In this document: positions 46,823 to 53,041 of the stretch, one piece after another
Position numbering within the stretch: position 1 is the stretch's first letter
How the letters are laid out: the number at the start of each line of letters is the position of its first letter
Assembly: GCF_002251245.1 (NCBI RefSeq)
Contig: NZ_NPJG01000113.1
Location: 1-53,041, forward strand
From: Prevotella sp. P5-92
Lineage (GTDB): Bacteria > Bacteroidota > Bacteroidia > Bacteroidales > Bacteroidaceae
Reading direction: 5' to 3'
DNA: 53,041 nucleotides
The notes under the pieces: generated by a model
What the model saw: only the letters and a program-made list of their open reading frames with translations
Told to the model about the DNA's origin: nothing
Database searches by the model: none
Position numbers and translations under genes: made by a program

Positions 46823-47443
46823 ATGATTAGAAAGAGGATTTATTTTATTCTGCTGACGATGGTCATGGCCTGTACGGTCATGACATCGTGTAGCGAAGAC
46901 GATGGCGTGGAGGATGAATTCGCCGACTGGCAGCTGCGCAACGACAGCTATTTCAACAACCTCACCGACTCGATACAAAAACTCATCGACGGCGGACGCA
47001 CCGACTGGAAACGGATCCGCACATGGTCGAAAGGCGAGGGCGATTTCCTCTCTAACGTTGACTATATCATAGTACACGTGGAGGGAAACGCGCCTGCAAG
47101 CGAGACCGCATCGCCGATGTTCACCGACTCGGTGGCTGTGCACTATCAGGGACGACTCATCCCATCGGCAAACAATCCTAAGGGATTGATCTTCGACACG
47201 TCGTACCTGGATCCATTCGACAAGGACGTTGCCGTGACGAAGACTTTCAGCGCTGGCGGAGTGGTTGACGGATTCTCTACCGCCCTGCAACATATGCGCC
47301 GTGGCGACCACTGGACTGTGTATATCCCATACCAGTTAGGATACGGGTCGAGGGAAAGCAGCACTTCGTCGATACCGGCATACAGCTCTCTCATCTTCGA
47401 TATCAGACTGAAAGACTTCTGGAGCAAGAAGGCTGAAGAATAG
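46823..47443 (+). CDS. FKBP-type peptidyl-prolyl isomerase lipoprotein
   Basis: A 206-aa lipoprotein (signal ending MTSC, Cys23) with a C-terminal FKBP domain: DSVAVHYQGRLIPS, IFDTSYLD, GGVVDGFSTALQHMRRGDHW, VYIPYQLGYG and IPAYSSLIFDIRL. Such proteins help fold envelope proteins. It follows glyS by 5 bases and is probably co-transcribed; linkage of a folding lipoprotein with a tRNA synthetase looks like operon convenience rather than a shared pathway. It ends just before the left inverted repeat around cvfB. Confidence 0.93.
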   Translation: MIRKRIYFILLTMVMACTVMTSCSEDDGVEDEFADWQLRNDSYFNNLTDSIQKLIDGGRTDWKRIRTWSKGEGDFLSNVDYIIVHVEGNAPASETASPMFTDSVAVHYQGRLIPSANNPKGLIFDTSYLDPFDKDVAVTKTFSAGGVVDGFSTALQHMRRGDHWTVYIPYQLGYGSRESSTSSIPAYSSLIFDIRLKDFWSKKAEE

Positions 47444-47450
47444 ATATTTT

Positions 47451-47553
47451 AGTTGTCAAGTTGATTGCGCCAACGCCCGCCGTTGTAGGGCCTTACATAA
47501 AGTAAGACCCTACAACGTCAGACCGCACTCCATTTGTCGCGGATTTGCGGCGG
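47451..47553. repeat. composite dispersed repeat, left inverted copy flanking cvfB
   Basis: In order it holds AGTTGTCAAGTTG, TTGCGCCAACGCCCGCC, a palindrome CGTTGTAGGG...CCCTACAACG around CTTACATAAAGTAAG (47481-47517), and GACCGCACTCCATTTGTCGC plus GGATTTGCGGCGG. Read on the other strand it matches the repeat at 48546-48634 module by module. The first ~46 bases match with three differences. Confidence 0.88.
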
Positions 47554-47573
47554 TAACGGCGGTCATCTTTGGT

Positions 47574-48410
47574 TTATACCAAGGTGATGCCGTCGTCGCC
47601 TATTGTGATAAGGCGGCGCTTGTATAGGTCGCCAATGGCTTTCTTAAACGTTTTCTTACTCACCTTGAAACGGTCGGAGATGAGTTCCGACGGACTCTTG
47701 TCGCCAAGGTCGCAACGGCCGTCGTTGTCGTGAAGATACTGGAGCAACACATCCGCGAAGTCTTCTGTGGCCTGACGACCCGTGCGCTGGATGGTGATGT
47801 CGAGCTTGCCGTCGGGGCGAACCTTATCGACATATCCCTTCAGGCGGTCGCCAGTGCACAGCGGACGAAACACCTGACTGTCATACACCAAGCCGCCATA
47901 CTGATTGTCAACGATGACCTTAAAGCCTAATTCGGTCTTCTGCCATACTAAGAGATCGACCTCCGCGCCATGAGAATAGTCGGGACGCTCGTGCGACAGA
48001 TAACGCTCCACCTTGGCCGAGGCCATCATGCGATAGCTGTCTTCGTCGATTCCCACATGGACTATATAACGCTGGCCGCGCTCCATGCGCTTCTTCTGCT
48101 CGCGAAACGGACAGAAGAGGTCTTTCATCAACCCCCAGTCGAGAAAGGCGCCATACTCGTTGACCCACGCCACCTCAAGGCATGCGAAATCGCCCACCTT
48201 GGCCAATGGCTTTAGCGTGGTAGCCACGGGACGCTCGTCCTGATCGAGATAAACAAACACGTCGAGCTCGTCGCCTATACGGCATCCTTCAGGCACATAG
48301 CGCGAGGGAAGGAGTATCTCTCCCTCCACGCCTCCATCAAGATACATGCCGAAATCCACCTTCTTCACTACCGTCATGCGGTTATAATCTCCAAGTCTAA
48401 TCTTCTCCAT
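47574..48410 (-). CDS. cvfB: S1-domain RNA-binding protein, CvfB family
   Basis: A 278-aa protein of the CvfB/YitL family, with repeated S1-like beta-barrel modules followed by a winged-helix end. Visible are VDFGMYLDGGVEGEILLPSR, EYGAFLDWGLMKDLFCPF, GGLVYDSQVF and the C-terminal ISDRFKVSKKTFKKAIGDLY helix-turn-helix. The family binds RNA and affects virulence gene expression in Staphylococcus; the role here is unknown. The gene is alone on the minus strand and flanked by inverted copies of a ~90-100 bp composite repeat. No consensus TAnnTTTG element was found close upstream. Confidence 0.9.
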   Translation of the reverse strand: MEKIRLGDYNRMTVVKKVDFGMYLDGGVEGEILLPSRYVPEGCRIGDELDVFVYLDQDERPVATTLKPLAKVGDFACLEVAWVNEYGAFLDWGLMKDLFCPFREQKKRMERGQRYIVHVGIDEDSYRMMASAKVERYLSHERPDYSHGAEVDLLVWQKTELGFKVIVDNQYGGLVYDSQVFRPLCTGDRLKGYVDKVRPDGKLDITIQRTGRQATEDFADVLLQYLHDNDGRCDLGDKSPSELISDRFKVSKKTFKKAIGDLYKRRLITIGDDGITLV

Positions 48411-48452
48411 TTCTGTCCTTATATATAATAATGTGTATTTCTTGAGTTATTT

Positions 48453-48545
48453 AGCCGCCGCAAATCCGCCGAAATCGTTGTACAAATCCGCGACATATCG
48501 GAGTGCGGTCTGCCGGTTTAGGGTCTTTACTTTATGTAAGACCGC
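48453..48545. repeat. additional partial copy of the composite repeat
   Basis: GCCGCAAATCCGCCGAAAT and ACAAATCCGCGACATATCGG (with GAGTGCGGTCT after it) repeat the module at 48551-48580 in the same orientation. GGGTCTTTACTTTATGTAAG then gives an inverted copy of the GGTCTTAC hairpin. It stands directly before the complete right copy. Confidence 0.8.
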
Positions 48546-48634
48546 CCGCCGCAAATCCGCGACAAATCGGAGTGCGGTCTTACATGAAGTAAGACCCTAC
48601 AACGGCGGGCGTTGGCGCAACCAACTTGTCAACT
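48546..48634. repeat. composite dispersed repeat, right copy flanking cvfB
   Basis: The modules are CCGCCGCAAATCCGCGACAA, a GGTCTTAC hairpin (48577-48598), CTACAACGGCGGGCGTTGGC, and CAACTTGTCAACT. It is the inverted counterpart of 47451-47553. The EamA gene end at 1952-1985 matches its hairpin and CTACnACGGCGG part. Confidence 0.88.
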
Positions 48635-48660
48635 CATCAACTTGTCAACTTTTCAACTGA
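48622..48660. repeat. short CAACTTGTC tandem repeat at the lolD 3' end
   Basis: CAACTTGTC, AACTCATC, AACTTGTC and AACTTTTC follow each other as 8-9 base units and end in AACTGAAC. The stop codon and last few codons of lolD lie inside it. Confidence 0.75.
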
Positions 48661-49323
48661 ACTTTCGTTCCCATCCCCAATCCTTCCATCCTTCATGTGA
48701 ATGGTGCGGTCGGTGATCGAGGCGAGTTGCTCGTCGTGGGTGACGATGACGAAAGTCTGTCCGAACTTGTCGCGAAGGTCGAAGAACAACTGATGCAGCT
48801 CTTCCTTGTTTTTCGTGTCAAGGCTGCCCGACGGCTCGTCGGCAAGAATCACCGCCGGATTGTTGACCAATGCCCTCGCGACAGCCACACGCTGCTTCTC
48901 GCCTCCCGACAACTCGTTTGGCTTATGATGGGCACGGTCGGCAAGCCCCATAAACTCCAGCAGCTCCATCGCCCTCTGCTTCGACTCCTTGGGCGACCGT
49001 CCAGCGATGAAAGCGGGAATCATGATATTCTCTATGGCAGAGAACTCGGGCAACAGCTGGTGGAACTGAAACACAAAACCTACATGACGATTGCGAAACT
49101 CCGACAGCTTCTTCTCTCCCATACGGCTCACGTCGATGCCATCCACTACGACCGTTCCGGCATCGGGTTTGTCGAGCGTTCCCATTATCTGCAACAACGT
49201 GGTCTTGCCGGCACCACTCGGCCCGACAATGCTCACCACCTCGCCTTTGTCTATATGCAAGTCTATACCTTTCAACACTTCAAGAGAGCCGAAACTCTTC
49301 TTTATTCCTTTTAGTTCGATCAT
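48637..49323 (-). CDS. lolD: LolD-like ABC transporter ATP-binding protein
   Basis: A 228-aa ABC ATPase of the LolD/MacB group. Walker A is GPSGAGKTT, the signature is [15 protein letters not shown] and Walker B is [12 protein letters not shown], followed by [20 protein letters not shown]. In the Lol system it drives release of outer-membrane lipoproteins from LolCE, which fits the many lipoproteins in this window; an efflux or FtsE-like role cannot be excluded because no permease is adjacent. It follows the antiporter gene by 3 bases. The final residues (about SVEKLTS) are encoded by a short dispersed tandem repeat, so the C-terminus is probably not the ancestral one. Confidence 0.87.
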   Translation of the reverse strand: MIELKGIKKSFGSLEVLKGIDLHIDKGEVVSIVGPSGAGKTTLLQIMGTLDKPDAGTVVVDGIDVSRMGEKKLSEFRNRHVGFVFQFHQLLPEFSAIENIMIPAFIAGRSPKESKQRAMELLEFMGLADRAHHKPNELSGGEKQRVAVARALVNNPAVILADEPSGSLDTKNKEELHQLFFDLRDKFGQTFVIVTHDEQLASITDRTIHMKDGRIGDGNESSVEKLTS

Positions 49324-49326
49324 ATC

Positions 49327-51450
49327 TTAACTCCTGATTTTGTTTATCCAATTCAATACCGTCGCGTATGCACTCTCACTGTCTTGACGCTGAGGGGCTG
49401 TAAACGTCATCACATCCTGAGGCTGACCGTGCTGGTCGGGATAGATGATGATGAGATTGTTGGTCGGGAAATACTCCATAAGTTCGTCTGACAGACGCTC
49501 GAAGGCGGGCTTGTAACTCACCGTGCCCTGACGAGCCGTCACCACTACCAGCAGATGGTCTTCCCTTATCTCGCTTGCCAACGACGGCAGCTCTTTCCAA
49601 TGCATCAGCTCCTCGTAGTCGGCCCTCACCTCGGGATGACGGTTCTTGACGAAGTCGGCTATAAGGTCGCACGTCTTGCGACGGCCATGGAAGACAATGC
49701 GGCAACCTATATTGTCGGCCAGACGAGACACATGCTCAACCCAACGGTAGAAGCCTGGCTCAAACTCCACACGCGACGGCACTGCCACATGTATCATGCG
49801 CAAGGTGCTGAAACGCTGCGTCACACGACAGATCATTATCTGACGGTTGATGTCGCTTATCAGACCGGGCGTATAGGCTCCCCAGAACGAGTCGGCTGGC
49901 GACGTGCGATGGTGAAGCCCCATGACGATTTCCGACGCGTCGAACTCCTTGAAAGCATGCTTTATGCCATTGGCGATGTTGGTAGAAAGACGGCTCTGCG
50001 TCTGCATACGCACATCGGCCGAGATGGCCGTCGCCTCCGCACGCTCCAAGATGTTGCGGCCTTCCTTGCGGTTGCGGTTGCTGTCGGTGTCGTCATACAC
50101 CACGTTAAGACCTATCAGACCACGGTTCAAACGCTTGTTGCGCATGAGGATGGCAAGGTTGACAAGCGTGTCGGCATCCTCGTCGTGCTGCAAGGGCAGG
50201 AGTATCTTCTCGTCGTCAGACTCAGGCTTCTGCTCCGTGGGATAGAGCTTCTCCTTCAGCAATATCGCCTGCGACGTGTTCTCTACCACTATCGAACTGA
50301 CTATACACGTGAAGAGAATCATCATCACCACGCCGTTGAGCACATTGGCATCAAAGACATAAGACCCGTCGGGCATCATCATGTTCATGCCTATCATCGT
50401 CATGGCTATTCCGCCTGCCGCATGGGCCTCGGTCAAGCCAAACATCATGTGACCCGACAACCAAGGAGCCTTGAACACAAAACACGACACATAAGCGGCA
50501 AGGGCCTTGCTTATCGTGGCTATCATAACCATGCAGAAGATGACCCACAGCGTGTCATAGCCGTGAAACAACACGCTGAAGTCGATCAACATTCCCACTC
50601 CTATCAGGAAATAAGGAATGAACAACGCATTGCCGATAAACTCGATACGGTTCATCAACGGCGACACACTCGGGATATACCTGTTTAACAACAAACCGGC
50701 GACAAAAGCGCCAAAGATGCCTTCAAGACCGCATATCTCCGAGATGGCTGCACTGAAAAACAACACACACATCACATAGATGTACAACATCACCGAGTCG
50801 GCATAATGGTTGAAAAACCATCGCGTCAGACGCGGGACAATCATCGTGGACAAGGCGCAAAAAGCAATCACCTTGACAATGAAAAGCATCCAAAACGACA
50901 CACCCGACTCTCCATCCGACGAACCTACTATGGCGGCAAGGATGAGCAGCGAAAGCGTCAATGCTATCATCGACGAACCTACGCTCAACGCCACTCCGGG
51001 ATGCTTCTGCAATCCGAACTTGCACACTATCGGGTAGGCAATAAGTGTGTTTGACGCCAATATACACGCAAGCAACAACGATGTCATCTCGGAATACTTC
51101 AGCAAGAATATTCCCATGAAATATGCCATCACAAAGGGAATAAGGAACGTCAGCAGACCAAATACCAAAAACTGACGATGCTTCTTTCTTATGCTCGTGA
51201 GGTTAAGCTCAAGTCCGGCAAGGAACATTATGTACAGCAAACCTACACGCCCAAACAACTCGAACGAGGAATCGCGCTCAAGGATGTTTAGTCCATACTG
51301 GCCTATGGCAACGCCTGCCAACACCATTCCCACGATATGAGGGATGCGTAATCGAGACATCACAATAGGCGCAAGCAATATAATACACAGCACGACAAAG
51401 AAGATCAATGTCGGGTCGGTAATCGGGAAATATTGTGCTATACTTGGCAT
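49327..51450 (-). CDS. cation:proton antiporter (CPA2 type) with C-terminal Usp-like region
   Basis: A 707-aa membrane protein. Residues ~1-400 hold 12-13 hydrophobic helices of the Na+/H+ exchanger CPA2 fold (GRVGLLYIMFLAGLELNL, GLEGIFGAFVAGLLLNRYIP, MFGLTEAHAAGGIAMTMIG). Residues ~420-707 are cytoplasmic and resemble one or two universal-stress-protein domains (ILLPLQHDEDADTLVNLAIL, EIVMGLHHRT). Such proteins exchange K+ or Na+ for H+; the ion is not readable from the sequence. It is first in an antiporter-lolD pair. Confidence 0.9.
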   Translation of the reverse strand: MPSIAQYFPITDPTLIFFVVLCIILLAPIVMSRLRIPHIVGMVLAGVAIGQYGLNILERDSSFELFGRVGLLYIMFLAGLELNLTSIRKKHRQFLVFGLLTFLIPFVMAYFMGIFLLKYSEMTSLLLACILASNTLIAYPIVCKFGLQKHPGVALSVGSSMIALTLSLLILAAIVGSSDGESGVSFWMLFIVKVIAFCALSTMIVPRLTRWFFNHYADSVMLYIYVMCVLFFSAAISEICGLEGIFGAFVAGLLLNRYIPSVSPLMNRIEFIGNALFIPYFLIGVGMLIDFSVLFHGYDTLWVIFCMVMIATISKALAAYVSCFVFKAPWLSGHMMFGLTEAHAAGGIAMTMIGMNMMMPDGSYVFDANVLNGVVMMILFTCIVSSIVVENTSQAILLKEKLYPTEQKPESDDEKILLPLQHDEDADTLVNLAILMRNKRLNRGLIGLNVVYDDTDSNRNRKEGRNILERAEATAISADVRMQTQSRLSTNIANGIKHAFKEFDASEIVMGLHHRTSPADSFWGAYTPGLISDINRQIMICRVTQRFSTLRMIHVAVPSRVEFEPGFYRWVEHVSRLADNIGCRIVFHGRRKTCDLIADFVKNRHPEVRADYEELMHWKELPSLASEIREDHLLVVVTARQGTVSYKPAFERLSDELMEYFPTNNLIIIYPDQHGQPQDVMTFTAPQRQDSESAYATVLNWINKIRS

Positions 51451-51479
51451 TTTTTCACTACGAATTTACAATTCTTGTG

Positions 51480-51510
51480 CAAAGGTGCAAAAAAAATATC
51501 AATTTTCAAG
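51480..51510 (-). promoter_or_regulatory. putative promoter of antiporter-lolD
   Basis: On the minus strand CTTG (51507-51510), a 19-base spacer and CACCTTTG (51480-51487). It matches the consensus except for the first two bases of TAnnTTTG. Confidence 0.5.
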
Positions 51511-51552
51511 CATAATTCCTTAAAAATTAAAGGATAATTGCATTAAATGTTG

Positions 51553-51560
51553 TAATTTTG
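51553..51560 (+). promoter_or_regulatory. -7 promoter element of asd
   Basis: TAATTTTG followed by GCACCC, 60 bases before the asd ATG. The -33 region is unclear. Confidence 0.62.
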
Positions 51561-51620
51561 CACCCGAAAAGCGAAAATCGACTGAAAATAGTAGAATATT
51601 AACAACAATAATAGAAAAAG

Positions 51621-52631
51621 ATGAAAGTAGCTATTGTGGGAGCAAGCGGTGCCGTAGGACAGGAATTCCTGCGTGTACTCGACCAACGAAATTTCCCTAT
51701 GGACGAACTGGTATTATTCGGTTCACAACGCAGCGCAGGAACAAAATATACGTTCCGCGGAAAAGAGTATGAGGTAAAACTGTTGCAGCACAACGACGAC
51801 TTCAAAGACGTTGACATCGCCTTCACATCGGCAGGAGCAGGCACGTCAAAGGAGTTTGCGGAGGACATCACTAAGTATGGTGCCGTGATGATCGACAATT
51901 CAAGCGCGTTCCGTATGGACGAAGACGTGCCTCTCGTAGTGCCTGAATGTAACGCCGAGGATGCTCTCAAGCGTCCAAGAGGCATCATCGCCAACCCTAA
52001 CTGCACGACAATCATGATGGTAGTGGCTCTGCAACCTCTCGAAAACATAAGCCACATCAAACGCATACACATAGCAAGCTATCAGAGCGCAAGCGGTGCT
52101 GGTGCAGCGGCCATGGCAGAACTGCAGGAACAGTATCGCCAGATAATGAACGACGAGCCCGTCACCGTGAAGAAGTTCGCTTACCAGCTGGCATATAACG
52201 TCATCCCTCAGATCGACGTCTTCCAGCCTAACGGATATACAAAGGAAGAGATGAAAATGTTTAACGAGACTCGGAAAATCATGCACAGCGACGTAAAATG
52301 CTCGGCAATGTGCGTTAGAGTGTCGTCACTACGCTCTCACTCCGAGTCTGTATGGATCGAGACCGAGCGCCCCATCTCAGTAGAAGAAGCCCAAAAGGCT
52401 ATCGCAGAGGCTCCGGGATGTACTCTACAAGACAATCCCGACGAACTTATCTATCCTATGCCTCTCGACACTGCCGGAAAAGACGATGTCTATGTGGGAC
52501 GCATCCGCAAGGACCTCTCTGACGAAAACGGCCTCACATTCTGGCTCAGCAGCGACCAAATAAGAAAGGGTGCCGCACTGAACGCAGTACAGATTGCCGA
52601 ATACCTCATAAAGGTCGGCAACGTGAAGTAA
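51621..52631 (+). CDS. asd: aspartate-semialdehyde dehydrogenase
   Basis: A 336-aa enzyme that reduces aspartyl phosphate to aspartate semialdehyde, the branch point to lysine/diaminopimelate, threonine and methionine. The NADP-binding start is [18 protein letters not shown], the catalytic Cys is Cys128 in [14 protein letters not shown], and the substrate loop is [13 protein letters not shown]. Length is normal. It is monocistronic behind its own promoter. Confidence 0.97.
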   Translation: MKVAIVGASGAVGQEFLRVLDQRNFPMDELVLFGSQRSAGTKYTFRGKEYEVKLLQHNDDFKDVDIAFTSAGAGTSKEFAEDITKYGAVMIDNSSAFRMDEDVPLVVPECNAEDALKRPRGIIANPNCTTIMMVVALQPLENISHIKRIHIASYQSASGAGAAAMAELQEQYRQIMNDEPVTVKKFAYQLAYNVIPQIDVFQPNGYTKEEMKMFNETRKIMHSDVKCSAMCVRVSSLRSHSESVWIETERPISVEEAQKAIAEAPGCTLQDNPDELIYPMPLDTAGKDDVYVGRIRKDLSDENGLTFWLSSDQIRKGAALNAVQIAEYLIKVGNVK

Positions 52632-52779
52632 ATAGGGATTGTCGTTTAATTCTTTCAGTCGTGGACGCATAGAGGTCAGCTTGGTATCTTGATGCTCCGT
52701 GCGACCAGTTTTAATTGCTTTTGCTGGTATAACGGCACTCCAAAGTCGTGTATTTGCTACCTTTGCCGATAACAGATTA

Positions 52780-52801
52780 GGAGTCCTCTTCGGAGGACTC
52801 C
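52780..52801. repeat. 9-bp hairpin with TTCG loop after the transposase gene
   Basis: GGAGTCCTC, TTCG and GAGGACTCC form a perfect stem-loop 25 bases downstream of the transposase stop. There is no T-tract on either side, so it may be a structural part of the element end rather than a classical terminator. Confidence 0.7.
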
Positions 52802-52826
52802 ATCTTAATTCCGTTTCAGATGTCTC

Positions 52827-53041
52827 TTATGCCGCCTTGGTCTCTTGCAGCCCAGCCAGACGCCCCGCCAGGTGGACTGCGTTCGCTGTGTGGATGCCAA
52901 AGAAGATGTACAGTATCTCTGTTTTCTTCTTCCTGGCCTTGATCCTGCGCATGGCGTAATGCTCTTTCTGTGTTCCGAACGAGCCTTCCATCTGAGTGGC
53001 CCTGACTCTTGCCAGTTCCTTGCGGACATAGTCTTCCTCCC
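52827..53041 (-). mobile_element. transposase gene, C-terminal part cut by the window edge
   Basis: The minus-strand frame that runs off the right edge ends at a TAA (52827-52829) and encodes about 70 C-terminal residues of a DDE transposase: RATQMEGSFGTQKEHYAMRR, IKARKKKTEILYIFFGIHTA and NAVHLAGRLAGL. The Glu in MEGSFG is in the position of the last acid of the DDE triad. It resembles the PF13751-type transposases of IS1182-like elements. The start of the gene and one end of the element are outside the window; the left end of the element lies somewhere in 52632-52780, but no terminal repeat can be fixed without its partner. It could be intact. Confidence 0.82.

Noticed and set aside
52758..52765. 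TACCTTTG as a plus-strand promoter near the right edge
   Set aside because: No TTTG lies at the right distance upstream and no plus-strand gene follows it.

Overview
The window looks like a chromosomal segment of a Bacteroidota bacterium, most likely order Bacteroidales and close to Prevotella/Segatella. The evidence is: many promoters of the Bacteroidota form TTTG-N19/20-TAnnTTTG; no obvious Shine-Dalgarno sites; lipoproteins and a protein with a type IX secretion-like tail; an OstA-like protein and a DUF3316-like protein; and a single-chain glycyl-tRNA synthetase. The genus is inferred from overall style and could not be searched.

Layout. 0.1-2 kb: a lone AAA/ABC-type ATPase and a divergent EamA transporter. 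2.1-9.2 kb: a cell-surface locus with a secreted Ig-like protein bearing a C-terminal sorting-like tail, a small lipoprotein, and a 1202-aa lipoprotein with a coiled coil and a collagen-like stalk. 9.4-13.7 kb: a purB - pseudouridine synthase - asnS operon; the synthase carries twelve GGYGRPxQ repeats. 13.8-16.9 kb: two near-identical tRNA-Val(TAC) units bracket a stand-alone trpB2 and pepT. 17-25.9 kb: a long minus-strand run guaB, two parvulin-type isomerases, an OstA-like protein, mutL and an outer-membrane barrel protein. 26-32.5 kb: tig, clpP, clpX, recQ and lptB. 32.6-36.9 kb: mlaE-mlaF converging on era-der-lipoprotein. 37.2-38.3 kb: an OmpA-family protein. 38.5-40.5 kb: a decayed accessory patch with remains of two AAA-ATPase/PD-(D/E)XK genes, an unusual palindrome, a 33-bp inverted repeat and a 22-bp tandem array. 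40.5-45.1 kb: tRNA-Leu(TAG) and a tightly overlapping operon of topoisomerase IV subunit A, a DUF3316-like protein and an S41 protease-like lipoprotein. 45.2-52.6 kb: glyS-FKBP lipoprotein, cvfB, an antiporter-lolD pair and asd. The right edge cuts a transposase gene.

Most of the window is core metabolism, protein quality control and envelope building. Lipid A/LPS transport (lptB, OstA-like), phospholipid trafficking (mlaEF), lipoprotein export (lolD) and outer-membrane folding (two parvulins, FKBP) are all represented. I do not see a new defence or secretion system. The most unusual content is in repeats: a composite dispersed repeat family that flanks cvfB in inverted orientation and also forms the 3' end of the EamA transporter gene; the 22-bp array beside a 33-bp inverted repeat; a double palindrome at a pseudogene edge; and protein-level repeats in the pseudouridine synthase and the collagen-like lipoprotein.
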